Positions 36,417 through 44,414 of a stretch of DNA of 61,245 nt are shown one piece after another. Each line of letters begins with the position of its first letter. Within the stretch, counting starts at the first letter, position 1. The stretch is from NCBI GenBank assembly GCA_023426365.1, contig JAFAAW010000012.1, positions 1 to 61,245 of the forward strand, read 5' to 3'. This stretch comes from Pseudomonadota bacterium (GTDB lineage Bacteria; Pseudomonadota; Alphaproteobacteria; Rhodospirillales; Magnetospirillaceae). The notes below the pieces were generated by a model that saw only the letters and a program-made list of their open reading frames with translations, ran no database searches and had not been told where the DNA came from. A program made the position numbers and the translations under genes.

Positions 36417-37148
36417 TCACGCCGCCACCAGATCGGCCACCTCCCTGGCCGCCAAATTCACCCGCACCGAAGATGGCTCGGGGTGGCGCAGCGCCAGCGC
36501 CGCAACATGGCCCGGCGTGGGCTGGAAGCGGCGGAACAGCCAGCGCGCCGGATCGTCGGCCAACACGGCGTCGAAGCGGATGGACACCGGCTCCAGGGTA
36601 AAGGCGAAACTGTCCAAGGGTTGGGCCAGGCCCTTGCCGATGGCTTTGACATAGGCTTCCTTGAGCGTCCAGAACGACAGGAAGGTGGGGTTCAGCCGCT
36701 CGGGCGGCAGATCCACCAGTTGGGCGCATTCCGACGGCGCAAAGAACCGCCGCGCCACATCCATCGAGGCGGGCGTGCGATCCAGCCATTCCACGTCGAT
36801 GCCCACATCGTGATCCAAGGTCAGCGCCGCCGCCGCCAGACCGCGCGTGTGCGACAGGTTCAGGCGAGGTCGGGAGGCCACGCCGCCGCCCGCTTCCGCC
36901 TCCACCTCGGGCTTGCCGTGGTCGCCCACGGCAAAGCGCCAGCGCTGCGGCGCCCCGCCCAGCGCCGAGGACAACAGGACACGGCCCAGCGCATGGGCAG
37001 CCACATAGGCCTGCTGGTCGCGGGCGAAGTGAAAGCGCTGGGCGCGGGCGCGTTCGGCGTCGTCCAGCAACGCCGCAAGGCGCGGCCAGTCGGCCTCAGC
37101 GACCTTGTCCACCGCCAGCCACCACACCGTCACCGTCCGATCGTCCAC
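36417..37148 (-). CDS. 4'-phosphopantetheinyl transferase (Sfp type)
   Basis: Enzyme of 243 aa that moves the phosphopantetheine arm of CoA to carrier proteins of fatty-acid, polyketide or non-ribosomal peptide synthases. Motifs: LNLSHTRG, DVGIDVEWLDR (Mg2+-binding Asp and Glu) and FWTLKEAYVKAIGKGL. The frame is open to 37175, but the GTG at 37148 has GGAG 7 bases upstream. No carrier protein genes are in the window, so its client is unknown. It is divergent from the adenosine-deaminase-like gene. Confidence 0.9.
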   Translation of the reverse strand: MDDRTVTVWWLAVDKVAEADWPRLAALLDDAERARAQRFHFARDQQAYVAAHALGRVLLSSALGGAPQRWRFAVGDHGKPEVEAEAGGGVASRPRLNLSHTRGLAAAALTLDHDVGIDVEWLDRTPASMDVARRFFAPSECAQLVDLPPERLNPTFLSFWTLKEAYVKAIGKGLAQPLDSFAFTLEPVSIRFDAVLADDPARWLFRRFQPTPGHVAALALRHPEPSSVRVNLAAREVADLVAA

Positions 37149-37255
37149 GCCGCTTCTCCGCCCGTTGCGGCGCAAGTCTGCCCGGGCGGCCCGCTTGCCG
37201 CAAGCACGCGCCCGCGCCTATGATGCCCCACCATCATGGCGCGAGGGGGGAAGCC

Positions 37256-38767
37256 GTGAAATTCGTGACCGTTGCAGCCGCCACCCTGGTGCTGGCCCTG
37301 TCCGCCTGCGCCGGCGCGCGGCCCGAGATCCAGACCGCCGCCACCTTCGACCGCATCAAGGACAGCCCGCCGCGCCTGCGGGCCTTTCTGGCCGCCATGC
37401 CCAAGGGGGCCGACCTGCATGTGCACCTGTCGGGACAGGTCTATGCCGAATCCAATCTGGCGGCCGGATTGAAGGCCGGCCACTGCCTGGACACCGCCGC
37501 CATGCGCATCGTGGCGCCGCCCTGCGACGCCCAGCCGGGCGGCGGTCGGCCGTCGCTTTCGGCGGTGATGGCCGATCAGGCGCTGGTCAACCGCGCCATC
37601 GACACCCATTCCATGCGCAATTTCGTCCCGGCCCCCGGCGTGAACGGCCACGGCCATTTCTTCGCCACCTTCCCCCGCTTCGGCGAAGCCCGCGATGCCG
37701 GAATCATGCTGGCCGAGGTGTTGAACCGGGCCGGACGCCAGCAGGTGCGCCATATGGAGCTGATGGTCACCTTCGGCGCCAAATCCATCGCCGCCCTGGC
37801 GGCGGCGGTGCCGTGGAGCGGCGACGCCGACACCCAACTGGCGCAACTGGAAGCCCAGGACGTTGCGGCCATGGCCCACGCCGCCCGCGCCGAGGTGGAC
37901 CACGTGCTGGCCATCGCGCGGACCCAGATGGCCTGCGACGGCCCGGCGCCGCAGCCCGGCTGCGCGGTGTCGGTGCGCTTCCTGCAACAGGTCAACCGCA
38001 CCGCACCGCCCCAGGTGGCGGCGGCGCAGGTGGTGTTCGGCTTCCGCCTGGCCGCGGCCGATCCGCGCGTGGCCGGCATCAACATCGTCGCCCCCGAGGA
38101 TCATCTGGTCGCCCTGCGCGATTACGACCTGCACATGCGGCTGATCGGCGCCATGGCCGAGCGCCTGCCGCAGGTGGGCGTGGCCTTGCATGCCGGCGAG
38201 CTTGCCCTGGGGCTGGTGCCGCCCGAAGACCTGCGCGACCACATCCGCAAGGCCGTGCTGGTGGCCGGCGCCCGGCGCATCGGCCACGGCGTGGGCGTGA
38301 TGTACGAGGACGATCCCTATGGCCTGCTGCGCCTGCTGGCGGAACGGCGGGTGGCGGTGGAGATCAACCTGACCAGCAACGACGTCATCCTGGGCGTGCG
38401 CGGCGCCGCCCATCCCTTCGGCGTCTATCGCCAGGAGGGCGTGCCCACCACGCTGTCCACCGATGACGAGGGCGTCTCGCGCATCGATCTCACCCACGAA
38501 TACCAGCGCGCGGTCCAGGAGCACGGCCTGGATTACGCCGAACTGAAGGCGCTGTCGCGCCGGGGGCTGGAATACGCCTTCCTGCCCGGCGCCAGCCTGT
38601 GGGCCGACGACCGCGCATGGGTGATGGTGGAGCAGTGCCGCAACGGCCGCGACCAGCGCTGCGACGCCTTTCTGGCCGCCAGCGAAAAGGCCCGCCTGCA
38701 ATGGCAACTGGAACAGGACTTCCACAGCTTCGAGGCCGGCGACACCCCCGCCGCCCGCAAGGGCTGA
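37256..38767 (+). CDS. Adenosine-deaminase-like lipoprotein
   Basis: Predicted secreted nucleoside deaminase (503 aa), attached to a membrane by lipid: the N-terminus ends in the lipobox LSAC. The TIM-barrel metal site is complete: ADLHVHLSG (HxH), ALHAGE (His and catalytic Glu), RIGHGVG (His) and STDDEGVS (Asp). It is similar to ADGF-type adenosine deaminases rather than the shorter cytoplasmic Add. GTG 37256 is chosen because GAGGGGGG precedes it and the lipobox is then at the right distance. It may scavenge extracellular nucleosides. Confidence 0.85.
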   Translation: MKFVTVAAATLVLALSACAGARPEIQTAATFDRIKDSPPRLRAFLAAMPKGADLHVHLSGQVYAESNLAAGLKAGHCLDTAAMRIVAPPCDAQPGGGRPSLSAVMADQALVNRAIDTHSMRNFVPAPGVNGHGHFFATFPRFGEARDAGIMLAEVLNRAGRQQVRHMELMVTFGAKSIAALAAAVPWSGDADTQLAQLEAQDVAAMAHAARAEVDHVLAIARTQMACDGPAPQPGCAVSVRFLQQVNRTAPPQVAAAQVVFGFRLAAADPRVAGINIVAPEDHLVALRDYDLHMRLIGAMAERLPQVGVALHAGELALGLVPPEDLRDHIRKAVLVAGARRIGHGVGVMYEDDPYGLLRLLAERRVAVEINLTSNDVILGVRGAAHPFGVYRQEGVPTTLSTDDEGVSRIDLTHEYQRAVQEHGLDYAELKALSRRGLEYAFLPGASLWADDRAWVMVEQCRNGRDQRCDAFLAASEKARLQWQLEQDFHSFEAGDTPAARKG

Positions 38768-38856
38768 AAGCCCGGCGGCCGGACATTGCCGCGTCGCTGG
38801 AGCGCCCTTCGCTCTGGCGACGCCAGGCCTCGCCTGCCCATTCCCGACGCCAAAAT

Positions 38857-38890
38857 GGAAAGCCCCCGAAACCGTTAGGTTTCAGGGGCT
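38857..38890 (-). terminator. Terminator of tRNA-Phe
   Basis: On the minus strand AGCCCCTGAAACC and GGTTTCGGGGGCT form a 13-bp stem with one mismatch or G-U pair and a 4-5 base loop, followed by TTTCC. It begins 6 bp beyond the tRNA 3' end. Confidence 0.8.
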
Positions 38891-38895
38891 TAGAA

Positions 38896-38971
38896 TGGTG
38901 CCCAGGGGCGGAATCGAACCACCGACACTGCGATTTTCAGTCGCATGCTCTACCAACTGAGCTACCTGGGC
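38896..38971 (-). tRNA. tRNA-Phe (GAA)
   Basis: Reverse strand 76 nt, including an encoded CCA. The acceptor stem GCCCAGG / CCTGGGC pairs perfectly; the D-loop AGCTCAGTTGGTAGAGC, anticodon loop CTGAAAA with anticodon GAA, and T-loop GGTTCGATTCC are canonical. Confidence 0.98.
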
Positions 38972-39089
38972 ACACCGCGAAGCGAGGTTGGTAATTTGCC
39001 CTCGCGGCGAAGAGGAGGCGCTTATATCGGGAATTTTGGGGGCTGGCAAGAGGGGTTTGTGAAAAAAATTCTCTTTCGGCGCCCGGCGG

Positions 39090-39269
39090 CTATTCCCGTC
39101 CGTCGGAGCCGTCGGCCGGCTCGTCGGTTTCCACCTTGTAGACCCCGCCCAGCCAGCGGTGCAGGTCCACGTCGGCGCAGCGGGCCGAGCAGAACGGCTT
39201 GAAGGTTTCCACCGGCGGCTTGCCGCAGATGGGGCAGGGCTTGTTGGAATTGGCGGGCGGTTTGCTCAT
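39090..39269 (-). CDS. yacG: DNA gyrase inhibitor YacG (zinc-binding)
   Basis: Small protein (59 aa) that in E. coli binds GyrB and inhibits gyrase. Zinc site: CPICGKP and FCSARCADVD (C-x2-C, C-x3-C), then DLHRWLGGVYKVE. The ATG at 39269 overlaps the stop of the RNase gene (ATGA). Last gene of the housekeeping run. Confidence 0.93.
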   Translation of the reverse strand: MSKPPANSNKPCPICGKPPVETFKPFCSARCADVDLHRWLGGVYKVETDEPADGSDGRE

Positions 39270-40582
39270 GCCGGCTGTTCCTCGATACCAATATCGGCGC
39301 GGGCGCGGCCCGCCTCGGCACGGATGGCGAGCTTGCGGCCCAGGCGCTCCTCGGCCGCGGCCACCGCGGCGGAGCGATAGTAGAGCGCGGCGGCCACGTC
39401 GGGCGCCACCACCAGGGCCAGGGCGCGACCCGGGCGGGCGCGGGCCTCGGCCAGCACCCGGCGCAGGGCGGACAACGCCACCGCGTCGGCGCTGGGGCCG
39501 TGCTGGCGGTCCTGGGTCAGGTCCGCCAGCGACGGGCCTTTGCGCTCGCGCGTCAGTTCCACCAGCCCCAGCGGGGTGACCCCAATGACATGGGTGGCGA
39601 CCGCGTCGCGCGCCACCGCCTGTTTCAGCGAGGCCACCAGCTTGAACAGCGGCCCCTTGCCCTTGCCGGTGGACACGAAGTCCACCACGATCTGGCCGGC
39701 GATATTGCGCAGGCGCAACTGGCGGGCGATCACCGCCACCGCCTGGGCGTTGGCCTCGATGGCGGAAGCGCCGCCGGAATCCACGTCGATGGCGGTCAAG
39801 GCCGCCGTCGGCTCGATGGTGACCCGGCCACCGCAGGCCAGCGGCACCACCGGGTCCAGCGCGGCGGCGATGGCGTCCTCGGCGTCGTACAGGTCGAACA
39901 GCGGACCGTCGCGGTAATGCTCCACCGGCCCGTCGAAACAGGCGCGTGCCCCGCCCAGCAGGGTGGCGTCGTCCACCAGCACCCGGCTGACGCCCGGATT
40001 GTCGGCCAGCAGGCGCAACAAGGGATCGGGCCGCCACAGCACCGCCGGCGCCCGCCCCTGCGCCTGGGCGGCCACGATGGCCTGCCACTGGGCGCGCAGG
40101 GTTGCGATTTCCCCCTCCAGCACGCCGTCGCCGGCGGTGGCGGCGTGGGTGCGCACGATCACGCCCTCATCCTCGGCGACCAGGGGCGACAGGCGCTCCA
40201 GCAGGCGCTCGCGCTTTTCGTCGGACAGCTTGCGCGACACCACCAGGCCGGGGCGGCCCGGCGACCACGACAGGAAGCGGCCGGCCAGCGAGATGTCGGT
40301 GGTCAGGGTGGCGCCCTTGCCGCCCTGGGCGTCGGCCTTGACCTGGGCCAGCACCGCCGCGCCCTGAGTCAGCCCCTTGCCCTGCAGGAAGGCGGGCTTG
40401 TCCTGGCCGACATCGATGAAGACGGCGCCCAGCTTGGGCGCCACTTCCACCACCCGGCCCAGCACCACCGCCCCGGCCAGCAGGTCGGGACGGGCCAGCA
40501 CCAGATCGGCCAGACGGCCGTCGCGCACCAGGGCCAGGCGGTTTTCGCCCGGTCCCCACGAATAAAGGATTTCAGCGGCCAT
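39266..40582 (-). CDS. Ribonuclease E/G family protein (short RNase G-like)
   Basis: Endoribonuclease of 438 aa with the RNase G architecture: an S1-like N-terminal part (VVEVAPKLGAVFIDVG), the DNase-I-like core with LTAIDVDSGG carrying the catalytic Asp, and IVVDFVSTGKG...; the long RNase E scaffold tail is lacking. The Zn-link motif CPxC is not seen, which differs from E. coli RNase E/G and may affect tetramer formation. The ATG at 40582 lies inside the last codons of maf (11-bp overlap). Confidence 0.85.
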   Translation of the reverse strand: MAAEILYSWGPGENRLALVRDGRLADLVLARPDLLAGAVVLGRVVEVAPKLGAVFIDVGQDKPAFLQGKGLTQGAAVLAQVKADAQGGKGATLTTDISLAGRFLSWSPGRPGLVVSRKLSDEKRERLLERLSPLVAEDEGVIVRTHAATAGDGVLEGEIATLRAQWQAIVAAQAQGRAPAVLWRPDPLLRLLADNPGVSRVLVDDATLLGGARACFDGPVEHYRDGPLFDLYDAEDAIAAALDPVVPLACGGRVTIEPTAALTAIDVDSGGASAIEANAQAVAVIARQLRLRNIAGQIVVDFVSTGKGKGPLFKLVASLKQAVARDAVATHVIGVTPLGLVELTRERKGPSLADLTQDRQHGPSADAVALSALRRVLAEARARPGRALALVVAPDVAAALYYRSAAVAAAEERLGRKLAIRAEAGRARADIGIEEQPA

Positions 40583-41168
40583 ACAAGCCCACGCCCTTCA
40601 AAAGTGCCGCGGTTTCATAGAGCGGCAGCCCCACCACGTTGGAATAGGACCCGCCCAGGGCGCGCACGAACACCGCCGCCAGCCCCTGGATGGCATAACC
40701 GCCGGCCTTGCCGTGCCATTCGCCCGAGGCGAGGTAGCGCGCCATCTCGTCGTGATCCAGGTTCTTGAAGGTGACCATGGTGGTGACGGTGCGGGCATGG
40801 GCCTTGCCCTCGGGCGACAGCAGCACGACGCCGCCATGCACGCGATGGCGCCGGCCCGACAGCAGGCCCAGGCAGCGGCGTGCGGTGCGCTCGTCCTCGG
40901 CCTTGGGCAGGATGCGGCGGCCGCAGGCGACCACGGTGTCGGCGGCCAGGATGAACTTGCCCGGATGGCGCGCGGCCACGGCGCGGGCCTTTTCCTCGGC
41001 CAGACGCGCGGCGTGAGGCAGCGGCAATTCGTCCTTGCGCGGGGTTTCGTCCAGCTCGGCGGGATCGACGATCCCGGGAACAATGCCGATCTGGCGCAGC
41101 AGATCGAGGCGGCGGGGAGAAGCAGAGGCCAGTACCAGCCCCGCGATCTCGGCGGGTTCCCCCGCCAT
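40572..41168 (-). CDS. maf: Maf-family nucleotide pyrophosphatase
   Basis: House-cleaning nucleoside triphosphate pyrophosphatase (198 aa) acting on modified or non-canonical nucleotides. Motifs: LASASPRRLDLL at the N-terminus, LAADTVV in the middle, YAIQGLAAVFV and the late SNVVGLPLYET. The ATG shares one base with the infA stop (TAATG), and the 3' end overlaps the RNase gene by 11 bp, showing tight coupling. Confidence 0.93.
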   Translation of the reverse strand: MAGEPAEIAGLVLASASPRRLDLLRQIGIVPGIVDPAELDETPRKDELPLPHAARLAEEKARAVAARHPGKFILAADTVVACGRRILPKAEDERTARRCLGLLSGRRHRVHGGVVLLSPEGKAHARTVTTMVTFKNLDHDEMARYLASGEWHGKAGGYAIQGLAAVFVRALGGSYSNVVGLPLYETAALLKGVGLYGR

Positions 41169-41386
41169 TACTTGAATCGAAATGTAATGCGCCCCTTGGT
41201 CAGGTCGTAGGGGGTCATCTCCACATTGACCCGGTCGCCGGCCAGAACACGGATGCGGTTCTTGCGCATCTTGCCCGACGTGTGGGCGAGAATCTCGATC
41301 TCGTTGTCGAGCTTCACGCGGAACATCGCATTGGGCAACAGTTCGACCACCGTGCCCGAGAACTCGATGACGTCCTCTTTGGCCAT
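41168..41386 (-). CDS. infA: Translation initiation factor IF-1
   Basis: Single OB-fold protein of 72 aa that binds the ribosomal A site during initiation. AKEDVIEFSGTV at the start and GDRVNVEMTPYDLTKGRI near the end are textbook. The ATG at 41386 has AAGGGAAA upstream; longer forms would be unsupported. Its stop overlaps the maf start by one base. Confidence 0.98.
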   Translation of the reverse strand: MAKEDVIEFSGTVVELLPNAMFRVKLDNEIEILAHTSGKMRKNRIRVLAGDRVNVEMTPYDLTKGRITFRFK

Positions 41387-41470
41387 TTTCCCTTCCGTAT
41401 GCTGAGCTGGAAAGCCGCGCAAATAAGTGAGCGTTCGAAGCCGGAAGGTCAAGCGGAATCAGGGGCTTCC

Positions 41471-41917
41471 CTATTCCCGCGCCAGCGCCTGGGTGGGAAA
41501 ACGGGCCAGGATCTGGCGCATCAATTGGTCGCGCACCTGGCGATAGGCATCCAGCCGCGCCTCGCGCGAGCCTTCCACCAAGGTGGGGTCGAAGGTGGGC
41601 CAGAACTCCACCTCGCAGGCATTGGTGCGGGTCAGTTCCACCGCCTTGTGCTGGGCCTCGGGGCTCAGGCTGATGATGACGTCGAAACTGTCGTCCTCAA
41701 GTTCCTCGAAGGTCTTGGGCTTGTGCCGGGAAATATCGATGCCGATTTCGTCCATCACGGCGACGGCGAAGGGATCGACCTCGTCGATCTTCACCCCCAC
41801 CGAGTCCACGTAGATGTTGCGCCCGTGAAAGCGGTGGAAGATGCCGGCGGCCATGGGCGAGCGGATGGCATTGAAGGTACAGCAGAACAGAACGGCCGAG
41901 GGCAGGTCGCCGGCCAT
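41471..41917 (-). CDS. Low-molecular-weight protein tyrosine phosphatase / arsenate-reductase-like protein
   Basis: Protein of 148 aa with the LMW-PTP P-loop CTFNAIRSP (Cx5R) near residue 10 and a typical Rossmann-like core (VIISLSPEAQHKAVEL). The late FWPTFDPTLVEG carries the DP acid region. It could dephosphorylate proteins or reduce arsenate; this branch, conserved beside hisD-UPF0262 in alphaproteobacteria, is uncharacterised. Start 5 bp after UPF0262. Confidence 0.82.
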   Translation of the reverse strand: MAGDLPSAVLFCCTFNAIRSPMAAGIFHRFHGRNIYVDSVGVKIDEVDPFAVAVMDEIGIDISRHKPKTFEELEDDSFDVIISLSPEAQHKAVELTRTNACEVEFWPTFDPTLVEGSREARLDAYRQVRDQLMRQILARFPTQALARE

Positions 41918-41922
41918 GGCGG

Positions 41923-42396
41923 TCAGCCGCGAATATGCAGGACGCACACCAGCGTGAACAGCCGCCGGGCGGTGTCGAAATCCACATCCACCTTGGCGGC
42001 AAGGCGTTCCTTGAGCAGTTCGGAACCTTCGTTGTGCAGGCCGCGCCGCCCCATGTCGATGGCCTCGATCTGCGACGGTGTCGCCTTCTTGATGGCGGAG
42101 TAATAGCTTTCGCAGATCAGGAAGTAGTCCTTGACGATGGACTGGAACGGCTTGAGCGCCAGCGGCACGTCCATGACCGGCACTTCCGCCGTCGAGCGCA
42201 CGTCGAACAGCAGGCGGTTATCGGCCAGGCTGAGATGCAGATGATAGGGACCGAGGAAATCGCCATGCGGAGCGAAGTAATTCTCCTCCAGCAGGTCATA
42301 GATGGCGATGTTGCGCTCGTGCTCCACCTCGGGGCGGCGCCGCACCATGGTCTTTTCGTCCAACTGGACGTGCGCGATGCGCTGACGGTGCGGCAC
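41923..42396 (-). CDS. UPF0262 family protein
   Basis: Conserved alphaproteobacterial protein of 157 aa, function unknown. Recognised by VEHERNIAIYDLLEEN, the DNRLLFDVR strand and the closing helix ELLKERLAAKVDVDFDTARRL. A GTG start at 42396 with AGGA upstream is used, 5 bp after the hisD stop. It is normally found in exactly this gene order (hisD, UPF0262, phosphatase, infA). Confidence 0.88.
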   Translation of the reverse strand: MPHRQRIAHVQLDEKTMVRRRPEVEHERNIAIYDLLEENYFAPHGDFLGPYHLHLSLADNRLLFDVRSTAEVPVMDVPLALKPFQSIVKDYFLICESYYSAIKKATPSQIEAIDMGRRGLHNEGSELLKERLAAKVDVDFDTARRLFTLVCVLHIRG

Positions 42397-42401
42397 CGTT
42401 C

Positions 42402-43703
42402 CTACCCCCTGCCCATGTTGAGGCGCAGCGCCACCGACAGTCCGTGGGCGCCCAGGCCCTCGGCGCCGGCCAGCGCCACCGCCGCCGGGCCGATGGCCCG
42501 CAGGCTGTCGGCGTCGCAGCCCAGCATGGTGGTGCGCTTCATGAAATCGTGCACGCCCAGGCCCGACGAGAAGCGGGCGGAACGCGCGGTCGGCAGCACG
42601 TGGTTGGGACCGCCCACGTAATCACCCACCGCTTCCGGGGTATAGCGGCCCAGGAAGATGGCGCCGGCATTGCGGATCCTGGCGGCCAGGGCGTCGGCAT
42701 CCTCCACCGCCAGCTCCAGATGCTCGGGCGCCACCCGGTCCACCAGCGGCACAGCGGCGTCGAGGCTCGGCACCACGATGATGGCGCCGTGGGCATCCCA
42801 GCTTTCGCGGGCGATCTTGGCGCGCGGCAGCACCGCCAAATGCCCCTCGACCGCACCGGCGACGCGATCGGCGAAGCCTTCGTCATCGGTAATCAGGATG
42901 GATTGGGCGGCGGTGTCGTGCTCGGCCTGGCTGAGCAGGTCGGCGGCGATCCAGGTGGGATCGTTGGCGGCGTCGGCAACCACCAGGATTTCCGACGGCC
43001 CGGCGATCATGTCGATGCCCACCGTGCCGAACACCTGGCGCTTGGCGGCCGCCACATAGGCGTTGCCGGGGCCGACGATCTTGTCCACCGGCCGGATGGT
43101 CTTGGTGCCGAAGGCCAGGGCGGCCACCGCCTGGGCGCCGCCCACGCGGTAGATCTCGTCCACGCCGGCCAGGCGCGCGGCGGCCAGCACCAGCGGGTTC
43201 AGCTTGCCGTCGGGGGTGGGCACCACCATGACCAGACGGTCCACGCCCGCCACCTTGGCCGGGATGGCGTTCATCAGCACGCTGGACGGGTAGGCGGCGG
43301 TGCCGCCCGGCACGTACAGGCCCGCCGCCTGCACCGCCGTCCAGCGGCAGCCCAGACGCACGCCGGCAGCGTCGGTGTAGGCATAGCTTTCCGGCAACTG
43401 GCGGCGGTGGAAGTCGCGGATGCGCTCGGCCGCCAGTTCCAGCGAGCGGACCAGATCGGGGTCCACCTGGGCGACGGCGGCGTCCACCTCGGAGGGCATG
43501 ATACGCAAGGTCGCGGCCGACAGATCGCTCAGCCGGTCGAACCGCTTGGTGTATTCGATCAGCGCCTCGTCGCCGCGAACGCGCACGTCGGCGATGATGT
43601 CGGCGACCAGCGCATTCACGTCGGCATCGTTTTCCCGCTTCATGTCCAGCAGGGCGAGGAACTGGGCCTCGAAATCGGCCTGGCTGGCGTTAAGCCGCAG
43701 CAT
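42402..43703 (-). CDS. hisD: Histidinol dehydrogenase
   Basis: Last enzyme of histidine synthesis (433 aa): NAD-dependent oxidation of histidinol to histidine in two steps, zinc-dependent. Motifs: YVPGGTAAYPSSVLM, VGGAQAVAALAFGT, KIVGPGNAYV, DMIAGPSEILVVAD, LSQAEHD and PEHLEL for the zinc ligands. The start overlaps hisG by 14 bp. Confidence 0.97.
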   Translation of the reverse strand: MLRLNASQADFEAQFLALLDMKRENDADVNALVADIIADVRVRGDEALIEYTKRFDRLSDLSAATLRIMPSEVDAAVAQVDPDLVRSLELAAERIRDFHRRQLPESYAYTDAAGVRLGCRWTAVQAAGLYVPGGTAAYPSSVLMNAIPAKVAGVDRLVMVVPTPDGKLNPLVLAAARLAGVDEIYRVGGAQAVAALAFGTKTIRPVDKIVGPGNAYVAAAKRQVFGTVGIDMIAGPSEILVVADAANDPTWIAADLLSQAEHDTAAQSILITDDEGFADRVAGAVEGHLAVLPRAKIARESWDAHGAIIVVPSLDAAVPLVDRVAPEHLELAVEDADALAARIRNAGAIFLGRYTPEAVGDYVGGPNHVLPTARSARFSSGLGVHDFMKRTTMLGCDADSLRAIGPAAVALAGAEGLGAHGLSVALRLNMGRG

Positions 43704-44358
43704 TGACGACCTCCACGGCGGTACGGAACTTCTCGATCCAGCCGGTCAACTCGGCCGGGCGGGTCTTGAGCGCGGCACGGTTGACGATCAGGCGCGAGGT
43801 GACGTTGGCGATGACCTCGACCTCCTTGAGGCCGTTGGCCTTCATGGAGGAGCCGGTGGACACCAGATCGACGATGCGCGAACAAAGGCCCAAGGACGGC
43901 GCCAGTTCCATGGCGCCGTTGAGCTTGACGCATTCGGCCTGCACGCCGCGCTCGGCGAAGAAGCGCTTGGTGGTCTCGGGATATTTGGTGGCGATGCGCA
44001 CGTGGCTCCAGCGGCGGGGATCGTCGCCCTCGGCCAGGTCCACCGGCTCGGCCACCGACAGCCGGCACACGCCGATGCCCAGATCCAGCGGCGCATAGAT
44101 TTCCGGATAGTCGAATTCCATCAGCACGTCGTTGCCGGCAATGCCCAGATGGGCGGCGCCGAAGGCGACGAAGGTGGCCACGTCGAACGAGCGCACGCGG
44201 ATGATGTCGATATGGGGATGGTTGGTGGAAAAGCGCAGAAGCCGGGTCTTGGGATTGTCGAATTCCGCCTCCGGCTCGATGCCGGCGGCGCGCACCAGGG
44301 GCATGCACTCGTCCAGAATGCGCCCCTTGGGGAGCGCGATCACCAACTTGTCTTCCAT
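43690..44358 (-). CDS. hisG: ATP phosphoribosyltransferase, short form (HisG-S)
   Basis: First enzyme of histidine synthesis (222 aa). VIALPKGRILDEC opens the protein, FGAAHLGIAGNDVL and LVSTGSSMKANGL (PRPP loop) follow. The C-terminal regulatory domain of long HisG is absent; short forms need HisZ for activity, and hisZ is not in this window. ATG 44358 is preferred over an upstream in-frame start. Confidence 0.96.
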   Translation of the reverse strand: MEDKLVIALPKGRILDECMPLVRAAGIEPEAEFDNPKTRLLRFSTNHPHIDIIRVRSFDVATFVAFGAAHLGIAGNDVLMEFDYPEIYAPLDLGIGVCRLSVAEPVDLAEGDDPRRWSHVRIATKYPETTKRFFAERGVQAECVKLNGAMELAPSLGLCSRIVDLVSTGSSMKANGLKEVEVIANVTSRLIVNRAALKTRPAELTGWIEKFRTAVEVVNAAA

Positions 44359-44414
44359 CACCACGGTCTCAGAACTCCGCGAAAGGGGTGCCATCTTTAC
44401 TCAAAACGGCCCTG

